Positions 26,930 through 38,379 of a stretch of DNA of 64,000 nucleotides are shown here, in pieces. Numbering within the stretch: the first letter of the stretch is position 1; the number at the start of each line of letters is the position of its first letter. Source of the stretch: Vanilla planifolia (taxonomy: Eukaryota; Streptophyta; Magnoliopsida; Asparagales; Orchidaceae); contig JAIUJO010000190.1 in the NCBI GenBank assembly GCA_023846275.1, positions 572,298-636,297 on the forward strand, written 5' to 3'. The position numbers were made by a program, and so were the translations under genes. Below the pieces are notes generated by a model, which worked only from the letters and a program-made list of their open reading frames with translations, was not told the DNA's origin and did not search any database.

Positions 26930-27190
26930 ATCCATTAATTAAAAATATTTAAGGAATCTCCAATATTGCATAGCTTAACATACAACAATTATGATCAATA
27001 TATATTTTATCATTTATATTTGTTGCATAATTTAATTGTTTTATCTATTGATTAAGCACATAAAAGAAGAAAATCTTATATATTAATATCTATGTTATAA
27101 AAAAATAGTTTATATAATTTTTAATTAATTTAATATAAATAAATTTGTTATATTATAATATATTATAACATATATAATATGTATAAAATT
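26930..27190 (+). repeat. 5S-array unit 6, truncated
   Basis: The first 260 bp of a unit, up to 'acatatataatatgtataa' and 'tttttgaaagt'. It stops just before the place where a 5S relic would be expected (about 27,280), and F1 copy 2 follows. Confidence 0.65.
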
Positions 27191-28770
27191 TTTTGAAAGT
27201 CTGTATTGAAGTGAAAATGTGTTTATGAACCAAGTTTACAGTGAATTATGATTTAAAAATATTTTCACTAAGTTTATAATTGTATTTCTTTTAGAAAATT
27301 TCCTTATTAAAAATATTTTACTTTATAAGAATTTTTTTTTATAAATATAATAATTTATAAATTCTATAATGAAAAACAAAGCTTAAATAGTACAAAAAAA
27401 ATTTAGGTGGCTGAATTCAAATTTCATTCCATGTGCACCCAATTGAGGACAATCAAAACTCCAAAAATAAAAGAATGGCAAGTTCAGATTTTTCTTTTGG
27501 TTCACAATGCTTAGATATTTATGGAAAAAGTTTTCTTATAATGATTGGAATTTTAGTGAAAATTTATTAGTAGAGTATTTCAAAATAGCTTAAGAACATT
27601 TCAAAATGATCTTAGAAAATGGTTGGTACAATGAGATAATATTGGCTAGCTGTTTAGTCATTATGCAGAATTTACTAGAGCTGTTGGATCGACCCATAGG
27701 ATATTTCAACTATCTAATTAAACGCTGTATTGGTGGATGTGTTTTGGACTCTTAAATGGCCGGTATAAGAATAATACCATTCGATCTTGTAAGATTAGAT
27801 CTAGATTATTTAAATAATCAATAGTAAAAATGCTATTAGATCATAATAATTTGATGAACCAATGAGTTACAACAGGTGAAGCGATAAATTTTTAATTGAC
27901 ATATGAAATGTATTGTTGGATATATTAAGATCACTATTCAAAGGAGAAGGCAATCTCTACTATGAAAATTAGCAATTAGATGATGTTGAGTCCTACTTGT
28001 TTCTGATGGAGATAAACACTAGAGACATTGTCCCCACATTGTAAATTACGAAGCCTATTTTATCTTTATAAGCATTTGCTTGACTGCAACATCAGAGCCT
28101 AATTGGGGCTACCTACACCCTTATGTGCTTGTGATTTCATCACCAAGGCATACTCATTTCATAAAAATTTATTAGGGTGCAACCCAATGCATAACTATGT
28201 TTGGTTTAAATACTACCCAGTTTTATATAACGAAATGAATCAACTTGTTTAGAAATTTACCATGAATTAGATGATTTTATCTTATCTAGTTCCCAGTATT
28301 TTTCTTGACATGTTTCTAGGGCATAAGCTTGGCTCAAGGTGTTTGCATTTGGAACAACTTGGAATGTGCCATATTTTTTTAATTTATTTAGTCATGAAAA
28401 TTTTAGAAGAGTTATTTTTTGATTTAATCAATATTTAAAACTCTTAACATACAACTCTATGAAAAATATATCAAACTATGACTTAACCAATGAATGAATG
28501 ACTCCAAAATACTACTATGTTATTTAAATTAATTAATGGTCTAAGTAGGATTTGAACCAATAAAAGAATTTAGAGATTGAAAAAGTGAAACCTATTCAAT
28601 TACTAAATTAAGGAGAATTTCAAAACATTTTGTTCCCTTTATACAATTTAAAAATGATACAAAAGGAGAGTGAGTTAAAATCAATAAACTAGCATTCTAT
28701 TTGATAGTAAAATAAAAACTTATCATACTAGCACTAATTATAGTCTAATCTATCACAAACTTCCTAGAGC
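27190..28770. mobile_element. Interspersed repeat F1, copy 2 (fossil, possibly LTR-derived)
   Basis: About 1.55 kb, collinear with copy 1 in its right half, with identity of roughly 60-65 % by eye and several gaps. It has a 'taccattcgatc' motif near 27,775 like those of copy 1. It forms the right edge of the 5S array; beyond it the sequence is no longer repeat-like. No coding remnant was found. It looks old and broken, with ends that cannot be fixed from sequence alone. Confidence 0.55.
28538..28612 (-). other. tRNA-like stretch in F1 copy 2
   Basis: Counterpart of the stretch at 23,494-23,572. On the minus strand it reads 'tttagtaattgaatagg', a middle part with 'tttcaatctctaaattc', then the B-box-like 'ggttcaaatcctactt' (B box at 28,550-28,558). 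Its B box matches the tRNA consensus slightly better than that of copy 1. Confidence 0.42.
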
Positions 28771-31485
28771 ATATGGCACACTTCAATAATTTTTTAAGTG
28801 TAACAAATAGTTTTATAAAATTTCAAAGTGTTTTAATAAATCCAGTAACTTGTTCACGGTGTTTATATCCATCATTCTATAAAGCAATAAGTGGAACCCA
28901 ACATGAACAAACTTCTAATGAACATTTTCACAACACATAGAAGCTTATAGTTTTAAATATAACAATATAGTTTGAAGAATGGTGGGGGAAATGTAAGATT
29001 ATAATAATTGCACAGCATGTAGAAGCTTCTATTTGTGAAGAAAAAACCTAAAAAGATGAAATTTGAAGTAAAAGCAAGCTTGTAGCAAAAAGGTAAATTA
29101 TTCAATCTTTGCTAGGCATTCAAGATATTGTTATAACATCAAAGTTGAATGTCTCTTGGATATGGATTTATATTGCACTAGTGTGCCTCTAGTCTTTTTT
29201 TCAAGTTATAGGATTTTGTATTTCTCCACTTTACTTTTACTTCTATCACATTATTAAGTCTTTATCCTAATTTCTTGGTCCTTTAACAAACTTGTAAGGT
29301 CATTTTGTCTAAGGATTATGGGGTCCATTAGTGTTATATTGCCTTCCCAACTTAAACTTAGTAAAATATGAAAAAAATTACAAAATGACCAATTTTTAGA
29401 GAAAAAATAGAGTTGGAAAGAATGGTCAAATGATGCACAAAAATCTGAACAAAAATTGAGCTGAAGCAAATATAAAAAAATACTAAACCCATTGTTCTCT
29501 TGTAAGGAGAAAATAACAAATAGATTTATTCATAAATTCAATGGTTCCATGTAATCATACTCTAAAACAAAAGTGTTGGCAAAACTATCTAAGAACAATG
29601 AACCATACATAATACATCTGTCAATGAGCTCATAAATAAAACATAAACACACAAACTATAAGCCAATTGTTGAGCTCTAATATCCCACAACATTGCTTGA
29701 TTTTACATCCTAGCATATAATGTAACAATGGAATGAACATCGTCTACTTGGGGAAACTACTAGCTATGGGAACTAAAAAGTGTGAACATTTCATGATGTA
29801 AATAGTAGCGAAGATGGAACAATAATTGAAGTTATCCAAGATGATATAGAAAAATTTGAAATATTTTAGTTATTGCAAACACTTTTGAATTAACAAATAT
29901 AGTGCATGCATATAGTCATCCCTCGTTAATAACATTAGATAATATTCATAGCATGTTGCTTCCTTGCTTTTCCTTCTTTTCTACTCCTTGCATTAAAATT
30001 AAAATTATTTCATCTTTCCTTATTATGTTCTCAAGGATTCTAATAGTTCAATATGACCACAACCTTATAACCATTGAATCCCATATTATATCATCATCAA
30101 TCACAAGGCTGGTACCCACAGTAGCCATCATCTAGTGCTCACAATGGTATGGCCTACTTAAAAGTTTTTCTTCATGCAAAGAGAAAGTAAATTGTGACTT
30201 GAAATTAATAAGAAAAATATTACTCTTCTTTTTTTAACGAAAACACTATTTTAAGTGTATTAGACACAAAAACACTCCCATGCCTTCATCAATCAAAGAC
30301 TTACTTTGAACACAAAATAGTACTTTGGCCAAAAGTTATGTAGGTCAAAATCACTTAGAAAAAACATCTCCAAAATCCAGAGAAGCGTAAAGGAGTTGAC
30401 AAATATTTCTAATAGTAGCCCTAAGACCTCAAAAAATATGAAATAACAAAATAACAAAACGTATCAGAAACTAAATAATAATCTAGCTTTTACATACAGC
30501 CTATAAAAAGGGTGCCACCTTGAAGTTGAATTCTAATATATATTTAAGTAAGCAATGTCGTTACCAAAGACCACAAACTGTGAGAAGAAATACCGTAAAA
30601 TATATACCCAACATGGCTTTTATGTTTCATAAAGTTACAATAAAGCAGAACTTTCGATGAAGATGAAGTAATATGGATTCCTTATATGTGTTGTAAGGTA
30701 TTGGCTAGTTATTTCTCAAAAAACTCTCATCCACTTTATATTGTTAGTTAGATTTCACTAGAATTTTAAAAATTTTCCTATAACTAAATTCTAATTAGAT
30801 CAATTTGTCATTTAGCCATAGGAGCATTATTTGTACAACTATGATCTATAGATTTACGAGGGCAATTTAGTGAAAGAATTAATTAAATAACTAATTTCCT
30901 TTGAGACTCACTCTTTTATGTCACTTAAAATACATTTTGTAAGTATGATAATAGACATTGTAATATATAATGGATGCATAACACATAAGGTTAAAATAAA
31001 TCATGGGTTCCCAAAATTATGTGGTAAATAAAACAAAAGGATAATATAAGTGTAATCCTATTAACACTAACATATGTTATGTATTATCATAATATTGATA
31101 AAATCTAATGATGATATCGTATTTGAATGAGTGGGATAATCATATCAAGTTAGTGCAAGGCTCTTGAGTCATATTTGTATAAAATCTTCCAAACCTTTTT
31201 GATATATTATGGATTTGTGAATCATACTTATATAGTATCAACTCATATCTATGTAACAATTTGTATTTCAATTATTCATTCATTTCATACTCACTATTCG
31301 ACAAGGAAAGGTGTCACACAAGTTTAGTAAAAACCTTACATATTGCACAATTCATGTAATTATATAGAACAAATATCAACAAGTACTATTGTACAATGTT
31401 GACAATGTATAAGATCAATATACAATGTTCCTTTAATGTATCAATCTCATTGTGAATTGTTATAGTACTATTATGATGAGAACAT

Positions 31486-31553
<68 letters not shown>

Positions 31554-33950
31554 ATATAACAATATATACGCATATATGTATAAGGTATGAGACACATAGT
31601 GAGAAAGATAATTGTACAAATAAAGAACAAATGTAACTTTATATCAACAAAGTGTAGTCAAAATAAAAAACTTTGTGTATAATTGATTTCTTTATGTAGT
31701 TCATTATTATTAACACTAAAATGATTTATCTATGACAAAAAAAATTCAAAGCTTTACTTAGTTACAAATAACAGGACTTATGGATGACTGGGATAACACA
31801 AATGCATTAAAAAGTGAACAAAAGTGATGAATGCAATATTTTGTGCAACAAGAGAATGTTATAACATGTTTTAAAAATTTAGCAATTGAAAAAGATAAAA
31901 AAAAGAAAACACATGATGGTAGCCACACCACCAAGAGAAAAATTCTTCATGGTTTGTGACACAGTTTTATGAATTTGTTCAAGAGATGTCATGAAAATGT
32001 CACTTATAACAAACCACATATAATACCATCATATTTGAAACCTCTAGCAACAACTCTAAAAAATAATTAGTAATAATAAAACAAGGCTTTCACGTCATCA
32101 AACAATCAAAAAGATTTATTGGGTTACCACTTATGCCATGTTACCTTCCCTAATCGAATTAAAAATGATAGTAACATGGTTAGTTTCTCATATCACATCA
32201 TAGAACCACCACCTACTTCATACGACAGCCTATTTTTATGATGTATGCATTCCTACAAGAAACCCATAATTTTATAAGAGTAACATCACAATTGTGATTT
32301 CTCTAATATTAGTTACTTTAAAGATATGGCAATAAATAAAATCCCGAAACTGTCCTAGTTCATTTTTGTCAGCATTCTATAGATCATTAGCCTTTATAAA
32401 AAAATTTTTATTTTCCTTTTCTCTTCTTTTATTAATTTTTCTTTGTTTTTATTATTATTAGACATATTGCTAAAAGGCATACATGTATACATACGTACAT
32501 ATATAGCTATATATAAACTAAAATAGACTTTACAATAGATTATTGTAACACAGATCAAAACAAATGTTAAGAATTAATGCTATAGAATATATTTACAACA
32601 CAATCAATAATATGTTTCAATTAACTAAGCACTTAACCTACTTACACACTGTTATGTAGCTAACATTCCTATTTGTTGTTGGATTCATCTTCTACTACTT
32701 TCCAATTTCTATTGTTTTGGCCACTCATCTCCTTCAAAATTCTTATTTCTTTATATTAACATCTACATGTACATTGTTCGACAACTATTGACAAACATAT
32801 AACAAAAACTGTGAAATATTTATGCAACTAACTATTCAAAACCATCTCATTTCTACTAATCCACAAAAATATACTTTATGGACATGCATGAGTAATTATT
32901 AATTCAAGATGTTTGATAGAGTTACTATGTGAATAAGCACTTACAAAATCTGATTATGCCATTTACAGTTTCAATTGTATAATAAGGCTCTTTGGTTGCG
33001 CTTCACAACCGTTTTAATTTGTACATTCACTTACTTCTAACAATTTTAAGGTGCCTTCTCTATTAAGTTATGATTTTGGTGCAAAGTGAATAGTAGCAAT
33101 AGTTATTGCTGATATAAGTTTATTATTCATGGCAAAGTTGATCAATATATGATGGTTTTGAAATAATTGAGTAATCTACTATATTGGGATGAATGAGATG
33201 TTTGGCCTTGAAGTGCTCATCACTTTGCAAGTGGAGTTTGTTGTCTTATTTAGACTTTGCCATCCATGGCAATAATGTATTTATATAATTGTTCTGAACG
33301 ATGAACATTGATTGAAAGAAAGAAATGTAATTAATCATAATAGAGAGAAAAGATATCACCCAATTACAATTATCTCAATGACTAGATATTTCATTATAAT
33401 GGTTTCTAGTGGATGCTTTGTTGACAACTTATGTATATTATTCCTATGTAGTCAAAAAATGATGCATGTATTTGCCTCACATACCATATTAACAAATGTA
33501 ACATACTATATGATTTCTTGGTTAGTGTGAAGCAACAATTTAGGTGAAACAAGAATTACTTGCACCTTGTATGTTTCTAACATCATTACAATAATATTTT
33601 AGAGATGTACAAACTTATCTTCACAATGTGTATGATAACATTTGCAACCCATATCCAAGAACAATAAATACATGAATTGGAAAACATGCATTTTTTAATA
33701 AGACATACATTAAATGCAACAAATTATTGATGACATAAAACAAATTGCCAAACTATAACGAAATCACTCAACCATGCAATATGGATTTGTAAAGTGGTAA
33801 TTGAAGTTTAAATAAAACCAAACAATATTCTTATGTTTAATCTACCATAGCATATTATATGTATGAATGCCACCTCCAAGCAAATTAGTGAGGGTCATAG
33901 TGAGGTTCAAATAGAGGTCATCATTTAGTTAATAGTTGTATCAAAGACTT
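28770..33950. other. No gene recognised; unique-looking DNA
   Basis: About 5.2 kb that is less A+T-rich than the satellite and not visibly tandem, apart from an AT microsatellite at 31,489-31,550. The frames at 29,254-29,469 (minus), 29,902-30,135 (plus), 31,386-31,619 (minus, which reads through the microsatellite) and 33,312-33,530 (plus) show no motif or family I recognise. Decayed transposon sequence or old intergenic DNA would both fit. Confidence 0.5.
31489..31550. repeat. AT dinucleotide microsatellite
   Basis: Uninterrupted AT run of about 62 bp, the longest pure simple repeat in the window. Its purity implies it is much younger than its surroundings and likely to vary in length between individuals. 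Confidence 0.95.
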
Positions 33951-34223
33951 TGTCCAAGGGATTGTTCTAGCTAGCATTGGAAAAGCTTAACAAATCTCAA
34001 ATAAGCCGTCAAAAATTGAGTGGAACATTTGAATCTAATTAGTTTTCTTCCAGAATGTACCATTCTTTGAGCTTCCAATAACATCCAACAATTGATGGTA
34101 GGCATAATCCTTGCTTGTTCCCTTTATTATAACTTTTTTGTTATCCAACATGGCTTTATGCAGCTATACTCCATTGGTTTTTTTAGTGATGATTCCTAAT
34201 ATTTATTCTAAAAATTCCAAACT

Positions 34224-34439
34224 CTACCAAAATTTGCATATTGTACAAAAAAATTGCACATGCTCATCAACATGATCATAGAATAAGGAAATGAATTGAA
34301 GTTGGAAACCTAACAATTGAAGCATTGATGGAAATGATAGAGTTTGATTGCACATGTTACATAGAGGTACTGATATTTTTATTAGGACCTTTTGTTGTAG
34401 AAACTTAGAGAGTTCAAATTTGTTGTATTCTCTTGACAT
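34224..34439 (-). pseudogene. LINE ORF2 zf-RVT remnant
   Basis: A 71-codon minus-strand frame. 'LSKFLQQKVLIKIS' followed by 'PLCNMCNQ' matches the start of the zf-RVT domain found at the C-terminus of plant LINE ORF2 proteins, where a 'L..R.I..S..CP.C' segment precedes an 'HLFF.C..A...W' segment. The second half ('FYDHVDEHVQFF', ending 'CKFW') corresponds only loosely to the second segment. It lies downstream of the RT remnant on the same strand, as the family architecture requires. Confidence 0.55.
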
Positions 34440-34920
34440 AACCTATCATAGAACTATGTTGAACTAACCCTTGCTGCAACATGAAGAGAGCCGATAAAAT
34501 CCTTCATTTTACTAAAACGTGGCCTATGCACTTATTGTAGGACGGACAACAACTTGAGAATTCTTTACTTTGTGGACGAAGCTATAGGCATTTTTTTTCA
34601 TTATCCTTTTTGTGAATTGTCAATTTTGGATAGAATGTTTATAACTTTCTATCGTTAATGTTACACATAATAAATTGTGGAGTGACCAATATATTTTATA
34701 TGTGAACAACATGATTTTAGTGTAAGTATTATTAGGCATTGGTTTTTTTTCTTAAACTAGCATCAAAGAGAACAAATGGATACCAATATGGTTATTTGGG
34801 CTATTCTAGAAAAAGTTTACCATTAACATTTTCATTTATTTTAAAACTAATTTTCTCGGATCCAACACAATTAAGATTGAATGCATATAAACTTTTACAA
34901 ACATTTGATAGCAAATAGCT

Positions 34921-35094
34921 TTCCCACCCATTATTAGACCTTTGTTAACCGATCAAAAATATCTTTTAGATATTTCTTTCAACGATGTTTTTGTGGTTGA
35001 AGATTCTTTCCCACCCATTAGTAGCAATTTGTCATCTCATCAAAAATATCTTTTAGATATTTCTTTCAATGATTTTTTTATGGTTGAAGATTCT
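34921..35094. repeat. 87-bp tandem duplication within the LINE RT region
   Basis: The stretch starting 'ttcccacccatta' at 34,921 recurs at 35,008, and 'caaaaatatcttttagatat' recurs at 34,954 and 35,041, both 87 bp apart. The two copies differ at only a handful of positions (for example 'aacgatgtttttgtgg' against 'aatgattttttatgg'). Since 87 is a multiple of three the duplication keeps the reading frame. On the minus strand it duplicates the residues just after the FVDD box. Confidence 0.92.
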
Positions 35095-35630
35095 TTCCTT
35101 CTTACTACGGAGATGATGATGTCATCCACAAATGAGAGATAAGTAGTAGGTGCACAACCTCTTGGAGTTGATAAATTGTCCATTGACCAGTAAAATATTA
35201 GCTCCTTATTCCATAACTTTAGGCCCTAGATTCCATTATATTGAAGCAAGTGAGAAGGACACTCCTTACTTCACTCCTATTGTTGCTTTGGGGAAGCCAC
35301 ATGGGCTTCCATTAATATTGATAGACTTTCTACGAAAATGAATTTTTATTTAGATTAAAACTTATAATTTTGTACAAAATCCAAATCTATCAAAACATTG
35401 AGTAAAAATCCCCAAATTAGATCATCGAATTGCTCCTATTTGTTTTTTGTTGATTAAATCGTCCATTAGGAAAATAATATGTTGGTAGTAATTTTTCTCC
35501 CATTAGTAAAAACCTATTAAAGTTTTTTTTAATTCCATTAGGATGTAGTTTTGTGATAAGATCATATTAACAAAGTTGTAATAATTAATAAACCTACAAT
35601 GCTTAAACGATCTTACAATTTTTTATTTTT
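34921..35630 (-). pseudogene. LINE reverse transcriptase remnant
   Basis: Read on the minus strand, several RT blocks of plant L1 elements appear in order. Near 35,610-35,560 is 'FKHCRFINYY', matching FRPISL.N..YK. Near 35,510-35,470 is 'TNGRKITTNILF', matching the F..GR.I.DNI block. At 35,431-35,381 is 'FDDLIWGFLLNVL', matching FDR.EW.FL. At 35,325-35,294 is 'INGSPCGFPKATIGVK', matching INGSP.GF...RG.RQG. At 35,132-35,121 is 'FVDD', the F/YADD active-site box. The first catalytic aspartate, expected just before FDDLIW, is not visible, and the stretch between the GR and FDD blocks is too short. The blocks lie in more than one frame. Confidence 0.8.
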
Positions 35631-36149
35631 GAATTATAACATTCTATGAGCTTGCTATATATTGAGGAATTAAGTCCCACTAAAAAACCTCTGTGGTTTG
35701 TTCTAAATAATAGTTCATGATAATGTCCCATTAATTTCTGTTGAATGGACCAATGATTCCAGCTATGTCTATTGCATTCTCACCATTAACTCCTTCGACC
35801 ACACTCTTGTGTTCTTACTTAATAATCTCTTGGTAATCGATTAATGTAGTTCTTACTATTTGCAAGGCATGGTATGTGGTGTATGAAGTTTTGTGAAGCA
35901 TTCCCACTACAATTTTCTCTTAAGGTTCATCATAGACTCTAGAATTACTAAATAGCTTCTATAGCTATCTAGTCTGTGTGTTTAATGTATTTCCAACCCA
36001 ATTTTGAATTTTGTTAGTAAAATGTATATTCCTTTAGAATTTATTATTCATCAAAAAAATTTTGAATTTTGGTTTCCTTCATTGAAGAACTTCATAGTTG
36101 CTTTCTGTTTCTGATCAGCCTGGTAAGGGATTAAATCTACTTGTGATTG

Positions 36150-36880
36150 GAAACATTTTTTATTTAATTCATTTCAGAGATATTTTTAATTCTATCCTTG
36201 TTCAATTTCTAGGTACCTTTTTTTCCTTCCTAGTTTAGCACCATATTTGTAACTATAAGAAGTCATCAATCACGCACTATTTCATTGAATGCATGGTCCT
36301 AAAACCACAAGTGTAATCATCTAAATTTGTGAGGTTTTCTTAAGGTAGTGCATCTATAAAAGAATTTTTGGATGATTAGAGGTTGACCTTCTATGTTGTT
36401 GTACTTAACGAAGAAGAAATAATATGAGCCATTTTTTGTTGTATAGTATTTTATCTAGTAACTTTGAACAAATGCAGCATTCTCATTAGTAAATTTATTG
36501 AAGAGGCTTTCCAGTACAAGTGGCTAAATTGTTGATGAGCCCTAAGGAAAAGTTGAAAGTATTCAACTGCTTTGGCATCTATCTTGGCATGGCCAAAGTA
36601 TATACTTTAGATTGAAATGACATTGAATTCACTACTAATTAACAAAAGTTTTTTTAGCGAGATGTATTAGTTGTCTTCTAACTTTGATCGTAAGACTTTC
36701 CATTAATTTCCAATATGTTTTGTGTACAAATTAGAAAAAATATAGCCTAGCCTATGTTGACAATATTGACCTAAAGATGTATTTATTTTTTGTAGTTGTA
36801 GATAATATGAAAAACTAGTTCCTAAGACGACATATACAATATCATATTTGATTAGTTGTGCTTGCTATTATGAAACCCTT
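36150..36880 (-). pseudogene. LINE endonuclease remnant
   Basis: Weaker than the RT. On the minus strand, 'KGFIIASTTNQI' near 36,870-36,830 resembles the N-terminal RGL....K block of L1-type endonucleases. 'YTCGFRTMHSMK', then 'CVIDDFL', near 36,310-36,250 resembles the FTW.N.R......KLDRFL block close to its C-terminus. Both lie at suitable distances upstream of the RT remnant on the same strand. The catalytic residues between them were not identified. Confidence 0.45.
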
Positions 36881-37540
36881 GTTTGAATGAACAAAAAATA
36901 GCCACGATGTACCCACTTTTTATTCCAGTAGATCAAGAAGTTTAGTTTTTTTACTGTTGTATAAATATTTATGCCCATTTGAGTTAGCCATTTTCTACAA
37001 TGTCACAAACGCTTTATTTTGCGGTGTTAATCATTTTTGTATATCGAAGAAGTTTATGTGTAGCTTTGGAGTTCATTTTGCTAGGTGGACGAGTGGTTTA
37101 TTGTGTTTGTTGTTTTCTTTGTTGGCCTCTTTTCCATCTTATCCAAATGTCATTTAATATATTTTTTATGGTTAACTCGATTGTGTTGTTAAGGATTTTC
37201 CTTGCTGTCCTCAATGGAAACTTTGAATTAGATATTAACGATTACCTAGTGTCCTACTCAATATTCTTTCATTTATCATGCACTGCCCCTAAATGTTGCA
37301 TTTTTGACCTTTGAGCATGGCTTTCTTTCTTGTTATTTGTTGTGTTGTTAATTTGTTACTCAATAAAATGAAGGAATTGTTGCCTCATTCTTTAATCCTA
37401 CTTTAGTGTGGAATCCCTAGACATCTATGCCTCTTCTAATTGTATTCCCACTTTCTTCTTAAGTCATGTGATTTTTTTGACTAGTTTTCGACACAAGATT
37501 TTTCTGAAGCATTATACTCTAAAATACCTAGTTAATTTCT

Positions 37541-37786
37541 TTAAAAAAATTCCAATGTTTTTTTGCATGACCCTGTTTCTTGCATTATAAACATTACAAA
37601 AGGAAGTTTTAATATTGAAATCCTACTAGATTCGTATTTCTTTGTCCTTGTACATTGGATATTCAAATTATGGATGTTAGTTCTTTGGCAAGGAGCACTT
37701 CCATTCATACCTTTACAACCAATATATGGCCCTGACAATCTCAATTCATTATGAGAAATTTCATTGGATTCCAATGGCAATGACAA
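37541..37786 (-). pseudogene. LINE ORF1 zinc-knuckle remnant
   Basis: An 81-codon minus-strand frame. Its C-terminal part reads 'KLPFVMFIMQETGSCKK', which matches column by column the plant LINE ORF1 knuckle of the form LPF.C..CQ.TGH....C. All three cysteines and the histidine of the knuckle are replaced, so it could not bind zinc. Further upstream, 'LPLESNEIS' and 'LSGPYIGCK' recall the LPL.FW....L..IG..LG.Y segment of these proteins. A further frame at 38,173-38,376 (67 codons, minus) may belong to the N-terminal part of ORF1, but it shows no diagnostic motif. Confidence 0.55.
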
Positions 37787-38379
37787 GTAAATAAAGGATT
37801 ATTTTATTGAACAAATGTAATGATAGGCACTCAAAAGCTAGCCATAGCAAAAAAATAAAAGATTAAATCCTATATTTTAAATAAAGAGTCCACCTGAATA
37901 CCTATATATAAAGTTAATAATACTGCATATTTTCATTATCGCTCAAAAGGGTAGTCCTCTTATTATGAGAAAATATGAAAATAAGAGAAGTTTTCTACAA
38001 TGATGGAAATTTATTAATTTCATCCATATTAAGCACAAATTTTTTTTTCTCCTTTAGAGGTAATATGAACTCATGGAACACAAATTTAAGTACATTAAAA
38101 AAAATGTGCCAAGTAAAGTCTATGGAATTGATTGTTGGTTTGCCAAACCCAAATATGAGTAGGAACCAAAATCTAGAGCATAAGTTTTAGGCCATACCTA
38201 GATGCTTTATAGATGTTTTTCTTTGAATAAAAAATTTGGGTTTGTTGAAAATGTTTAGAGAATCCTCCTAACCATTTTGGTGTGTCCACATTTGCAAAAT
38301 ACATCATCGTGTTTTCTTCCCTTTGGGACGACAGTGGGCATACAATAAACTTTGGATCAAACCATCTACAAATCAACTC

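Larger units (their letters stand above)
18781..27190 (+). repeat. 5S rRNA-derived tandem array (units of 1.25-1.44 kb)
   Basis: A second tandem repeat unrelated to the 420-bp satellite. Using the recurring 'cattaattaa..tatttaa' anchor as unit start, units begin near 18,815, 20,057, 21,496, 24,376, 25,678 and 26,930. Each unit shows, in order, 'tttaatatataatatt', 'ataaaatatgg..acatatataataagtatataa', 'tttttgaaagtgcat', a 5S rRNA-like stretch at about +350, 'ttttatataat..catatgatataa', 'atattacatcacata', and a pyrimidine-rich tract near +900 to +1,200. The third unit contains a large insertion and the sixth is cut off by F1. Known plant 5S gene units are usually a few hundred bp, so these would be long. 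I infer a degenerate 5S gene cluster or a satellite that captured a 5S gene. Confidence 0.75.

Noticed and set aside
18781-27190. Cassandra-type TRIM elements, whose LTRs carry 5S sequence, as the source of the 5S relics
   Set aside because: The relics sit at a constant place in 1.25-1.44 kb tandem units, not in short LTR pairs, and no polypurine tract or primer site was seen near them. It is not fully excluded as the original source of the 5S sequence.
31386-31619. A 77-codon minus frame with a long Tyr-Ile run
   Set aside because: The run is the AT microsatellite translated; there is no independent coding evidence.
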